Part shown: positions 46,839 through 57,727 of the stretch, piece after piece
Numbering within the stretch: position 1 is the first letter of the stretch
Layout: each line of letters opens with the position of its first letter
From: Argyresthia goedartella
Taxonomy: Eukaryota; Arthropoda; Insecta; Lepidoptera; Argyresthiidae
DNA length: 64,000 nt
Assembly: GCA_949825045.1 (NCBI GenBank)
Contig: OX463816.1
Location: 11,837,579 to 11,901,578 of the forward strand
Direction of reading: 5' to 3'
Notes under the pieces: generated by a model
The model's database searches: none
Told to the model about the DNA's origin: nothing
Seen by the model: the letters and a program-made list of their open reading frames with translations, nothing else
Position numbers and translations under genes: made by a program

Positions 46839-49800
46839 GTAGGATTGTGTAAGTCATTAATTTTTGTTATTTTTTTATTTCATGGTTTTTATTGAATTTT
46901 GTTTGTGAAAGTTTTACAGTTAAATCATGATCATATTTAAGATGTTTTTACTTTTATTTTATTCTGTCTTTTATGAAGAGTGGAGCAATGTAAAAGCTAA
47001 ATTAATGGCTAATTAATTTAATTTCTAAGTAAATCATGTGAATTTTTGTATTTGCAGAGGAAATTAGTAATTTCAGCAAAAAATGTGACGGAGATGAAGT
47101 CATTGATCCCAAGTATCTAAACAAGGAACACTTGATTGAGGAAGTTAGATTCAGAATCACAAATCTCATTGATAGATGGAAAAAATTGCAAGACACCAAG
47201 TTACATTCTGTAACTGGTAAGTAAATTATCATTTTCTGTCTTGTAATTGATTTAAAAACACAAAATTTGTATTCCTCTTCTGTAGAAGAACATTCATGAA
47301 TCATTTGTGAAATTTACATTCTTTGAAACTTCTCTATTATAATTGAATTCTGTATTCTGTGGTCCATCATTTGTTTCTAGTAAAAAGTTATAGTAATAGT
47401 ATCCACCATTGAAATCCATCCAATTCAAAATATAGGTATTACCAGCGCCAGTAGCATGCCCAGTGCCAGTTTATCACGCATTTTATGCTGTAAAATGACA
47501 CAAAGACATGATAATATATGCAGTAAATGCGAGTTGTAGTGCAATGTGGGCTGGAATAAAAAGTCTCTGTGACTCATCAAAACATTTCCTCATCATAGAT
47601 TCCAATACAAAAGTGGACACATGGGTGTTCCCACTCCTCCAGATGGGTGAGTTTGGTATAACCCAGGACGAGCAAGCAACCCGTGGTCTTTTGGCTTCAG
47701 CTCCAAAAGGTTCCACCATGCGGCTCGCGACCGGATACTTCAACCTTACTGAGCAGTTCGCAAAAACTCTACTGCACGAGTGCAAGTCTAACATCAGCTT
47801 GCTAATGGCGCATCCTAATGTAAGTGTTTTATGAAACAGGGTGAAGTATCTTTGTATCGGGTAAAACAAAATTAGGAGACTGGCTTTTTACTTAAGATTG
47901 AAGATAAACTAATCACTTCTAACGATGACATCGCGGCCGCATTTGAACAGTTCTTTTCAAATGTTTCAATTGTTACTAAGGCTTCTTTAGACTCGTCTCC
48001 GGATCTTGCTGCATCATTTTTAAAAGACTATGTGCCAAAGTGCAATCAAGACTTCTCATTCGCATATATTGAGCCCTATGGCATAATTAAAGCATTTAAG
48101 TTGTTAAATTTAAAAAATCTGAGGATCTCCTGAGAAGCCCCTTCTCGGTAAAAATTATTAGCTCGGTGATAGACGAACTTGCCCCTCATTAAGCTATATC
48201 TTCAATAAATGTGTAGATGAGAGTACTTTCCCTGATCTCATAAAACACAGCAGGCTAGGACCTTTATTTAAAAGCGACGATAGGGGTGACCCCACTTTCA
48301 GACCAGTCTCGGATCTACCCATTTTGAGTAAAATATTTGAGAAGATTATATGGGGTCAGTTGCTGGCGTACTTCAATGCGCATCAAATTCTCCATAGCCA
48401 GCAGTTTGGATTAAAAACATGTATGTATAAATTAAACATATTTTTAATGCGTGGAAAGATTGTAGGGACGCTATAGGTGTTTTTTGTGACCTGTCCAAGG
48501 CATTTGACTGTGTAGACCACGAAACATATCTCTTAAAGCTAAAACACTACGGCATAAAAGGCAATACCTCTAAGCTTATGAGATCGTATTTAGAAGGGAG
48601 GATCCAAAAAGTTGACATTAATAGAACAAAATCGACAGGTTCTTTGGCCAAGATGGGAGTCCCACAGGTATCTATTCTGGGGCCGTTCCTTTTCCTCGTG
48701 TATGTAAATGATTTGTCATATCATTTTTTTTTAAAGAAAAACAAATAATGCTCTCTCGCGAGAACTAGACTGGTTTACTGTCAATAACTTGATTCTGAAT
48801 GAAAACGGCCCGAATGGCCCCGTCGGCAGTGACCCTGCCTACAAAGCCAAGGGTCCCGGGTTCGAATCCCGGTGGAGGCAAATATTTGTTTGATGAGAAC
48901 GGATGTTTGTACCCTAGTCATGGTTGTTTGTCTATCTAAGTATAATATTTATCTATATAAGTATGTGTATCGTTGTCTAGTACCCTAGATACAGGGAATC
49001 CTAGTTTGGGGCTAGATCAATAAGTGTAAATAGTGTCCAAGGTATTATTATTATTATAATTCAAAAAAGACAAAGTGCATAAAATTTACTTTACCTAATA
49101 AAAGTCAAAAGTCAAAGTACTTTATTGCTGTAGATATTTAGATATACTTAGCAAACGTGATTATATTTTTTTGATAAATGTAAGGCGAGTTGGGAATGAA
49201 ATTGTATTGAGGAAGGACAAACTAAAACTAGTAGATGAAACTGTATTTCTCGGCATCACTATTTGATGCCAAACTACAGTGGGGTCCCCATATTGTAAAA
49301 TTAGCACATAGAAATAGCTCCGCAGCATATGCAGTTAAAAGAATCGGGGAATTGAGTGCCGTTGCAACTGCGGCTAGGCTTGTATATTTAAGTTATTTCC
49401 GTAGCATTATGTCCTACGGCATACTACTATGGGGGCTGCTGACTTTGAGACATCTTCATTTTGCAGAAGAGAGCGATCCAATTTATTTATAAGCTACGTA
49501 ATAGAGAGTCTCTGAGAGATTTCTTCAAAGAAACCAACATCCTAACAGTTGCAAGTCAATATATCTATGAAAACATAATGTATGTGAGAAAAATATCAGT
49601 AGCTTTAAAACCATTGATAACCGCCACAATGTGCAAACTAGAAATAAACATAAACTTTCTTTTATAATGTTCAGACTCACAAAAGTTAGTAGTTCTTTTA
49701 CAGGATACTGTATACGCATCTACTACTAACTACTACTTAACTGAAGCTTGAATCAAAAAAATGTATAAATCACACTTTGTGCACAAAGGCCTACTGCTAA

Positions 49801-52800
49801 ATTAATATTTTTTTACAAGACACCGACATCTGGAATTAAACCAGTTGATTTAGGGATATATTATGTTATAATTAGGCACCTACTTAATGTTTTATTGCGC
49901 TTGCTTGATTATGTTTTATGACGTTTATTAAGTCTCAATTTTTGTGCTATTATGAATAAAAATCTTTGAACTTGAACCGAACTGTAGAGTTTAGACCATC
50001 AGAGGTAAAACGTGGAACTGAAATGGATTGAACTTGATTCTTAAACATAGCATCACACCTTTACCAGGTGTAGCAAACGCGCAGTTTACGACTACATTTA
50101 CTCCCAGTTTCTGAAAGGATGATCAAATATAACAGGCGATTAATTAAAGATTTTATTCAAATTAGTGGCACGTAATTGGCTAAAATTACTTGACATGAGA
50201 TTAACAGTATGTTATATTTAAACACTCTTCCAGAAACCGGGCGTTAGCCAGTTAATCAAACATATTACCTTACCACCATCAAACTGTCAAAGAAAGGTGA
50301 CTTACCACAATTCGGTAACTGGAGAGGTATCAACGTATTACCAACTTGTTCCAAAATACTCTGCAAAATTCTGCTGCAGCGAATAGCTGGGGCAGTCGAC
50401 TCAAAGCTCAGGAACGAACAAGCCGGATTCAGACCAGGGCGCTCATGTACGGACCAGATATACCTGCTTAGAATTATCCTGGAGCAATGCAATGAAATGC
50501 AATGCGAGGTCTTTTGATCGAGTAAGTATTGTATGTGGAGAATACTGAAACGCAGAGGTGTTCCAGACAAGATTATAGATATAATCAAATGCCTCTACGA
50601 GGGATCTACATGCAGAGTACTCCACAACTTGCTATCGCAACTGCTCTTCATGATTGTGTTGGATGACGTGATGTGTAGAATGGCACGCAATAGTCGTAGA
50701 AGTATTCCGTGGACAGATTATAACTACCTGGAAGATATAGACTTTGCCGACGATTTTTGTCTACTTGCCACAACGCGTGAAGATCTCCAATCTAAAGTTG
50801 ACGACCTATCACTTTAAGCGGCTAAGGAAGAACTACGCATCAACTGGGAAAACATAACAGATGCGTTTAAATACCACCGATGTAGCTTCAACCTTTGTGG
50901 ACAGGGAGGCAGTGGAGGAAGTGCAGAATTTTGTGTACCTTGGCCCACCAACGTGGACCCACAAGGTGGAACCGAGGCCCACGTGGAAGCCCGCATCAAC
51001 AAGGCTCGAGCAGTATTTGCCCAACTCAGACCAGTGTGGTACTCTCTTCTACCATTACACGTCGCACCAAGTTGAGAATCTTCGAATCCAACGTGAAGTC
51101 AGTTCTCCTATATGGATGCGAAACGTGGTTCGTTCGAAAGGATATCTCAGGCAGGCTCCAAGTATTTGTCAATAAATGCTTGAAACAAATATTAAGAATA
51201 CTCTGGCCAAACACAATCACTAAAGCAGAATTGTGGAGACTCAAGTACCAGATGCCGTTGGAGACGGAGGTGATCACCAGGAAGTGGCGATGGCTTGGCC
51301 ACGTAATGAGGAGACCTGACGAACACCTGTGGAAAAAAGCCCTCAAATGGTGCACAAAGGGGAAACGGAAGAAAGGTCGCGCCAAAACAATCTGGCGACG
51401 TTCAACAGAGAAAGAGGCCGCCATTGTGAGCTCAGATTGGGCGGAGCTAGAGTAGTTGGTCCAAGATCGAAAAAAATGGAATTCTAAATACTGAAAGCCC
51501 TTTAGCCCTGCTGAGAGGTGACAGGACGAGATGATGACGATGTTAATTACCTCTACCCACAGACTTGAATAGTAGGGACAGGGCACGGAGCGCTTGAAAG
51601 TGTCGCTACAAAAACAGTACAAAATCGGGAAAATTGTACTGTTTGCAATCAGTCGCGATTGGACGGTGACAGCCGATTGACATATCGGCAGCAAAAACAA
51701 AAATGGTGACCTGCGACGTAAAAAGGTGTAAATCATACCCAAATCGCAAAACACAAAAACAGGGAGTGTCGTATCACAAGTAAATATTATATTTTCAATT
51801 ATTATTGGCTTTAAATTGATTATCCATAAAATATTGTTCTCGAAAAAATCCTCAAACGAAAATCAACCATTCGACTGACGTAACTTTGTAGCGACTAGCG
51901 ACGCACAGTGAAACTGCCCGCTTCCTATATTTGAAAAACGATCCGATTTGGTTATTTTTCTATTCGTAATGTCAAGATTACTATTCGTAATGTCATTAGA
52001 TTACTATTCGTAATGTCATTTGGTTACCCCCCCCTAACTAATTCATAACTTTTTCTATGATTAGGTAGTTTATTACTTATAAATTAAAATCAAGATCTTA
52101 AATTCCAAGTCACGCTACTAATGTGTATCTGTGAGCTTACATCCTCTTTCATAATTTAACGGCAAAGACAAAAATTAATATGCCTATTTAATTATGTTTC
52201 AACTTTTTAATAATTAAACATGAGCTAATTGCGTGAGACCTCGCCCCTTAAGTAAAATTTTAGCTAGATATATTTTATTTCTACTCCTAATCACCGATTA
52301 AAAGTCACCGGGTATTTGAGAGTTATCCGTAGATCAACTTTCCTAATATTGTGTCTATACACCACAAATCGGAACGTGACCGACCGTGACGCCGTTACAA
52401 TTTTTCGTACTGTCTTGGTTCCGACGAATTCCGACAGGGGCGCTATTTTTCTTAGCCTCAAAATGGTAAGAAATTTAGTACGGGAAGGCCTATCCTTAGT
52501 ATTTATATCGATGCCTCTACCAGTCAATATTGTGTCCACCATGCTTAATTTACGTTCATCAATATCATCATGTAATACATATGTATAACATGTGTGAATG
52601 CTGTTTCAGGCGAATGGCTTCATGGGGGCCGCCGGCCCAGCGGGAGGGATTCCACATGCCTACTCCTTGATAGCTAGAAAGTAAGTCCAAGGCAGCTATT
52701 ACTGTAAAATTAAGATTGTTTAACAATATCATAGAGAAAGAAAAGATTAGTTCTCTCATCGCAGCTTTATTCTCAGACAACCAACCTCTTTGAAAGAAAG

Positions 52801-52918
52801 TCTCTCTCTCTCTCTTTTCCAGGTTTTGGCAGAGAGTCATCGATACAGACCAAACTAACAGAGTCGAGATGTTAGAATACGAACGTGAAGGCTGGACGTT
52901 CCATGCAAAAGGACTTTG
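46250..52918 (+). CDS. PGS1: phosphatidylglycerophosphate synthase, mitochondrial (first five exons)
   Basis: PGS1 joins CDP-diacylglycerol and glycerol-3-phosphate into phosphatidylglycerophosphate, the committed step to phosphatidylglycerol and cardiolipin at the mitochondrial inner membrane. Exons 46250-46838, 47058-47216, 47599-47819, 52610-52680 and 52823-52918 all have GT/AG borders and phases that fit (1,1,0,2,2). Start: ATG 46250 with an in-frame TAA 12 bases before. It is a phospholipase D superfamily protein: FNWLYNVAPCFPVNASKI near residue 18, LYIGTGILEKKL (about 63), and the first HxK(x4)D motif HMKLYIADNSVMISGANCSE (about 155). LATGYFNLT follows in exon 3, and the second motif FHAKGLW ends exon 5. 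About 378 residues are encoded; the family is near 550, so about 170 C-terminal residues lie in exons beyond the window. Intron 3 (4.8 kb) and intron 5 (over 11 kb) are full of transposons. Confidence 0.93.
47058..47216 (+). CDS. PGS1: PGS1 exon 2
   Basis: Acceptor TTTGCAG (ends 47057), donor GTAAGT at 47217. Codes for EEISNFSKKCDGDEV... and a basic helix RWKKLQDTKL. Confidence 0.9.
47599..47819 (+). CDS. PGS1: PGS1 exon 3
   Basis: Acceptor TCATCATAG (ends 47598) fits the phase left by exon 2; donor GTAAGT at 47820. Codes for VDTWVFPLLQMGEFGITQDE and LATGYFNLTEQF up to LMAHPN. Confidence 0.88.
48805..49059 (+). repeat. tRNA-derived SINE inside nLTR-C
   Basis: B box GGTTCGAATCC at 48859-48869 in a tRNA-like head, followed by the family-specific body shared with 942-1198 and an ATT repeat tail (49044-49058). 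The nLTR-C sequence is interrupted between CTGAAT and AAAAAAGACAAAG. Confidence 0.82.
49100..49160 (-). repeat. short nLTR-A 3' end fragment inside nLTR-C
   Basis: In reverse it reads TAAATATCTACAGCAATAAAG then ACTTTGACTTTTGAC, the last bases of nLTR-A with its TTGAC tail. It is an extreme 5' truncation inserted in nLTR-C. Confidence 0.6.
49986..50255. other. PGS1 intron 3, no feature seen
   Basis: Between the nLTR-C tail and the RTE fragment; no gene or repeat was recognised. Confidence 0.4.
50256..51460 (+). pseudogene. RTE-type non-LTR reverse transcriptase remnant
   Basis: Pieces in order: GDLPQFGNWRGINVLPTCSK (about 50295), NEQAGFRPGRSCTDQI (about 50415), MWRILKRRGVPDKIIDIIK (50533), YLEDIDFADDFCLLATT (catalytic FADD, about 50730), then after frameshifts LRIFESNVKSVLLYGCETW (about 51070). 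Then comes the typical C-terminal RKWRWLGHVMRRPDEH and KGKRKKGRAKTIWRRSTEKE, ending at TAG 51453-51455. The 'LYGCETW ... RWLGHV.RR ... GKRK.GR.KT.WRR' series marks RTE-like elements. 5'-truncated and frameshifted. Confidence 0.85.
51540..52609. other. PGS1 intron 3, distal part
   Basis: Apart from the possible THAP exon (51703-51779) and a short direct repeat at 51960-52025 (three copies of about 26 bases round ATTACTATTCGTAATGTCAT), no gene was recognised. Confidence 0.4.
51703..51779 (+). CDS. possible first exon of a THAP-domain protein
   Basis: ATG at 51703 opens MVTCDVKRCKSYPNRK, followed by GVSYHK and a donor-like GTAAAT at 51780. A THAP domain (C2CH zinc DNA-binding fold) starts just so: Met, then C-x4-C and a basic loop, then a short S-(F/Y) stretch where the first intron of many THAP genes falls. 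The matching downstream part (FP.., the later C and H, AVPTLF-type box) was not found before PGS1 exon 4. It may be a transposase remnant of P-element type, a gene nested in the intron, or chance. Confidence 0.35.
52610..52680 (+). CDS. PGS1: PGS1 exon 4
   Basis: Acceptor CTGTTTCAG (ends 52609), donor GTAAGT at 52681. Codes for ANGFMGAAGPAGGIPHAYSL, the conserved glycine-rich stretch between the two HKD motifs. Confidence 0.92.
52823..52918 (+). CDS. PGS1: PGS1 exon 5
   Basis: A (CT)n and pyrimidine tract (52799-52820) precedes AG at 52821-52822. Codes for FWQRVIDTDQTNRVEMLEYE and the second catalytic motif WTFHAKGLW; donor GTAGGT at 52919. Confidence 0.9.
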
Positions 52919-53473
52919 GTAGGTTTAGTTTTTTCTCTCAGTCAGTCATACGTATTCAGAAAGGCACAAAAGTGATGGACGAATATACTGACTACGCCAC
53001 ATGACCTCGATAAAAGACGAGCTTCTGCCTAACAAGCCAGTGGTTCCGGGTTCGAATCCCTGCTAAGAATGTAAATAAAATATCGGATATTTGTGACGGA
53101 CGAAGATGGTTTTACCACCTACCTATCCTATGCAGCATTCTTGCTGTATCTGAAATTAACTACAGCGCAATGCCCAATGAACAGACAAGACTGAGACACG
53201 ACACGAAACCAGCGGCGAATACAAAGTATACAGGACGAGACAAAATTGCGCGCGGGAATGTTTGTGTTCATGCGACTTAAAATTATTTAGTGACGGACTG
53301 TGTGATGGCGCTTCGATCTTATTGTTTTTCGACCTACCTAGCCCCATCTCACGCAAAAAGGAGTATTGAAGCGTGGGCGCAACAGTGCGGTGGGCATCTG
53401 CCACCAAGTGTCGGAAAATGTGAGTGTGGCCATGGGCCTATTTCATAGGAATATAAGTCTCATAATAATCTGA
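52919..53473. repeat. PGS1 intron 5 start with possible SINE head
   Basis: A B-box-like GGGTTCGAATCCC at 53048-53060 follows a tRNA-like stretch from about 53000, suggesting a SINE head; the rest was not recognised. No gene. Confidence 0.35.
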
Positions 53474-54175
53474 GGGCACGGCAGTGCCCCCGCCAAGACG
53501 ACCAAGCGAAGCGCAAGGGCACTACATACCTTTTCTCGAAGCGCTTCATCGATTTTTTGAACCCTCACAACTTAAGTTTGGATTGTAGCAGTTGAACAAA
53601 ATTCTCGTGATATGATGTCAGTAGTAAGTAAGCTTGGGCTTAATATTCATAGAATATTAAGCCCAAGCTTATACTTTAGATTTTATTGATATCTAAAATA
53701 CCCCGATTTCGCCACTGACTCACTGATGTTCATAAAAATTCTAGGGTACTTCCTCAGTCCTAAAAAGCTGAAATTTGTCATGTAAGCTAGTTTTAGTACA
53801 CAAATAACAACAAAATAGTAAAACTTGGATTTTTTACCCCCCAACCCCTTAAACTAGGGGATGAAAGTTTGTGTGAGACTTCCACAAATTTTGATGCAAG
53901 AGGTCTGAAAATGTATTTAGGGACTCCTTCTTATCAATAATGAAATACATATTACAGGATTTCAAGTAAATCACTCCCCACCCTTTTAATTAGGGGATGG
54001 ACTAGGTATACGTTTTCCCATACAAAAAGAATTTCATGCTAGAGATCTGAAAATTATACAAGTACACAGACTTCCTATTATAGTATATTACAGAAAATAC
54101 GAGTGTCAAGCTTTAAAAATAACATCCCTCAACCCCTTAAAGTAGGGTATAGGGTTATTGTCAGATTTCAAAATA
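53474..54175. repeat. modular dispersed repeat, second locus
   Basis: Same order as 5753-6154: hairpin GGGCAC-GGCA-GTGCCC, CGCCAAGACGACCAAGCG, then modules with CCCCAACCCCTTAAACTAGGG (about 53840), CCCACCCTTTTAATTAGGGG (about 53980) and CCTCAACCCCTTAAAGTAGGG (about 54127). Between them is a near-perfect palindrome (53629-53671). Confidence 0.7.
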
Positions 54176-54239
54176 TTAGTAGTACATATGTCGAATAATA
54201 TTACTATACTTAAGTACTTAATTAATTAGAACAAAAACA

Positions 54240-54440
54240 AAAAAAAGGTCTATAACCTGGAATTTTTACCCCCCCCCCCCCCCCCCCCCCAACCCTTAAA
54301 CCAGGGGATGGCAGTTTGTATGTGGCTTCCGTAAACGTTGATGATAGAAGTCTGAAAAGTTATAAAGGGACTCCTTGTAATAAATAAAAACACACCTATT
54401 TCAGGATTTTTAGTAAATACCTCCCACGCTTTACATGAAG
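54240..54440. repeat. further partial copy of the modular repeat with 22-C run
   Basis: Repeats the module order (AACCTGGAATTTTTACC, C-run at 54269-54290, AACCCTTAAACCAGGGGATG, then ACGCTTTACATGAAGGGGATG). The expanded C tract stands where the other copies have five to seven C. Confidence 0.65.
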
Positions 54441-54932
54441 GGGATGGACTTAGTGCGCGCAAAACGCCTAATGTGTACCCTAACAATCGGGCTAAGAATG
54501 TTGTCAAATCGCGAGTGCTGTGCCTTAGAGGCCAGTGATACCTTGTTTGGTATCCTATTGTATGCCACTGATCCCTAGACGAGAATTAGGTGGCTAGATG
54601 TCAATTCAAACCGCAATCGAAGAGTCAAGTCTAAAACAGAAATGACAATGCTGAATCCCGATTCCACAAACATATATTACTATGAATGAGCTATGAAAAA
54701 GGCACCTCTGATGTGCAAGAAATACACCCCAAAAAGAGAAAGACAAAATAAACAAAATAAAAAATATCGTTCAGGCAACTTACGAAAAGAAGTGAAATCT
54801 CACCAAAAACATTTTCATGTAAAATTTCGCCAAGACAGGACCATATGACTCGCTCTGTCAAAAAGTTATTAGATCTCATGTAGAGCCAAGCTTCTAACTC
54901 TACAATCCCTAACTTTACAAGCTGCAACTTAG
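54441..54932. other. intron 5 sequence before the second array, no gene seen
   Basis: No coding or repeat feature recognised. It ends at GCTGCAACTTAG, directly joined to unit-type sequence at 54933. Confidence 0.4.
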
Positions 54933-55821
54933 TAATTGTACTGCGTGTGCAGCGTATAAGCACAGTCAACACCCGACCCCCGGTTTCATGGGAAGCGCAA
55001 AGCTTTGCTGTCGTCTGTTTCAATGCCTAAGTCTAGACTTAGTCGGACCCTTACCACCTTCAAGACAATTAAATACGTGCCTGTTGGTGGTCGTTTGTTG
55101 CTTTAACAAGTAGTGTATGCTGTTTCCAATGCGCCGCGCAACCGGAAAAGTGATTTTTCAGAGATTGGAAAACCATATATTTATGGTCCACGGCTTTCCG
55201 CAAACTATCATTGCGAACAATACATCTTATTTTAGTGGTGGTGACGTTCAGAAGTTATTTGCCAGTTATGGTCCCCAAGTACACACCGTAGAACAGTATA
55301 ATAAAACTGTTATGACGGCGATCTCTACTTTCATCGCAGCAGATCATCGTACGTGGGATATAAACATTTTAAGGAATCAGTTCGCACCAAATACCTCTGT
55401 AAACGAGTCTATCTCGTTCACTTCACTCCTATTAGTTCACGGACGTGAAGCGGTTCCTGATGGTACTATATACAATGACGCTGAAGCGGTAGAAAAGATC
55501 GTCTTCGCTTCTAGGAGCTATTACTTTGATAATAAAAAAGTGCTAAAAGAAACTTATCCAACCGTGAGAGAGTTATCGCAGAAAGCTCACGATCGTAACA
55601 TTAAGTATTACAATGAGAAGCGACGTGACTTAGAATAATTTAATGTAGGTAATGAAGTGTGGAAACGAATATACAAGCAGAGCAATGCTGGGATATATTT
55701 TGCTGCAAAGCTGGGCCCTAAATATGAAAAGTGCTGCGTGACACGGAAGGTGTCCCGCCTGGTATACGTACTGGAGGATGAAAATGGGATTGGGGGAAGC
55801 GATTGGGAAAATGGCACATAA
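54933..55821 (+). pseudogene. Gypsy integrase remnant (unit 4)
   Basis: Begins at the zinc region CTACAAYKHSQHP and runs through GFPQTIIANNTSYF to the GNEVWKR and VYVLEDENG end. The RT part is absent because of the left breakpoint. The stops are the same as in unit 2. Confidence 0.85.
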
Positions 55822-56920
55822 AAGACTGCAAGCCAGTTTCTGCTAACGCTACCTAATATTACACTTTCACTTAATTAACACATAAACCCCGGGCCATAAG
55901 GTAAATTTTAGATCATCTAGTAACCTCAATTGATGCCAAGGTACTGCAGGACGTGTGGTTCTGGGCTGGGGGTCCCCGTCAGTGTTCAGCTGTGCCTTAG
56001 TTAAGGGATTCACCTGATTTTATTGTTGTTGTTGTAGTGTACTCAGCTTAAGGGCAAGCTGGAATTTTCCTCTATCAGTTTACTCCTTCGTAAAATTCAC
56101 CTGGTTGAGGGGGTGTGTCATGCATAATTTTCAGGCGTGAAATAACGCCTCAGTGATTCATAACTTATTGAATTCCTCGTTAACACATTATGTTGGTATT
56201 TTATAATCTATGGTCACTTCAACTTCCCGTTTCTTTCAACTTTCGTTCTCCTCGTCGATCGGTGGCGGTTGGCAACATCGTGTAGTGGGATTGAGCTGAC
56301 ATCGATTTCGTAAAGTGATCACCGGTTCCTTTTTGGAATAAGCCGTCGTACTCACTGCTTCGTATTTTATTATTTACTGAAGAAGAACCTACCACATCTT
56401 CTTCCCTTCGACCGGCAGTCCCCGTAGTTGTTCCTACATAACCTACGTAATACGCATAAACAATAACCTATGGGGCTCTAATCACTGCAACACCTTTGTT
56501 GAATACCAGCGGAGTGCGCTGAGGAACCCTTGTGCCACGGATCTTTCGGCGTTCCGGAGTCGACATTGGTTACAGCATACTGTAAGTAAGGCCATTTTCC
56601 TCCAGTAGGAGGTGCTTTGTACGGGTAGTAATAGGCCGCGCCAGTTCGTCCAGCGAGGTGTCAACGTTCTAGCGTAGCCGCGCGCCCCTGGCAGCTCTGC
56701 TCGACCACACCCGTAGCTAAGTAACCTAACACTCTGCAAAGAATAAAACTAATAGCGTCATCGACCAAAACCACAACGCAACTCTGAATTTATTTAGTAA
56801 ATTTAAATAGTTTTAACTTCAGTTTAAATAAAGTGTACAGGTAACTTTGTAGTTAAATTTCTTTCTAGCTAGTTAGGAAAAAAAAAGTATACTAATAGAA
56901 ACATAGTTAGAAAATAGGAA

Positions 56921-57657
56921 ACAAATCACACAAATAGATAGAATAAATATAAAAACTCTAATGGAACAAAATATTTATGAAAAAAAAAACAAAAACTGCG
57001 CCAGAAAGAAAGAAAGAAACAAGGAAGCGTAATGGGGCCATTACTCTTTCTTATTTTCATAAATGACCTTCCGAGTGTGGTAGAACACCCAATGGTACTG
57101 TTTACTGATGATAGCACAGTTATTATAGCTTGTAACGATCAGATGAATTTGAAACGACATAAGTAATTCCTTATCTGACATTGCTGACTGCTTAAACCAT
57201 TATAAATGATTAATTAATCTTGACAAAACTAAAGTTATGACATTTCAACAACAAATAAAGACCCAGAGTATGGAAATAAAATATTTAGGTAAGGAAATAG
57301 AGCTGGTAACTGTTACGAAGTTCTTAGGATTGTACATTGACGATTAACTTAAATGGAATACCCAAATTTAAAGTATTTGTTATAAACTTTATAAATTCGC
57401 AGCCTTATACAATTCATCAAAAAAGTAGGTATCGGAAGACTCGGTAACAGTAGCCTTAATGGGCATCTATCTTAAGATTTGGAGTTATATTTTGGGGAAA
57501 CGGATCCGGAAAGGAGAAGGTATTGATATCACAAAAAACTGCGCCAGAGCCATATGTGTACTTCGTCGCACAGATAGCTGCAAGCCCCATTTTAAAAGAA
57601 TCTAACATTTCCGGCATTATATATTTATGAAGTTGTGGTATTTGTAAAAGCGAATCT
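56921..57657 (+). pseudogene. nLTR-D reverse transcriptase remnant (unit 4)
   Basis: As unit 2, A-run of 10. Confidence 0.75.
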
Positions 57658-57727
57658 AGAACTATATAACAAATTCACAAGTACACGCTACTAAAATAAA
57701 ATATTTATATTTATATTATTTATTGTT

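Larger units (their letters stand above)
47870..49985 (+). pseudogene. nLTR-C copy in PGS1 intron 3
   Basis: 5'-truncated; starts around LKIEDKLITSNDDIAAAFEQF (about 47890). It passes through CNQDFSFAYIEPYGIIKAFK, LSKAFDCVDHETYLLKLKHY (about 48490), and MGVPQVSILGPFLFLVYVND. It is then garbled where FADD should be. The C-terminal parts LQWGPHIVKLAHRNSSAAYA (about 49270) and ASQYIYENIMYVRK follow. It ends AATAAAAATCTTTGAACTTGAAC (about 49975), as the copy at 18.5-19.7 kb does. It carries a SINE and a short reversed nLTR-A end. Many frameshifts. Confidence 0.82.

Noticed and set aside
48859..48869. tRNA gene suggested by a GGTTCGAATCC B box
   Set aside because: The body does not fold as a tRNA, and the same body with an ATT tail recurs at 942-1198, so it is a SINE.
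51026..51754. 242-codon minus-strand frame
   Set aside because: It lies opposite the RTE C-terminal region, which has clear sense-strand motifs; the antisense frame has no domain.
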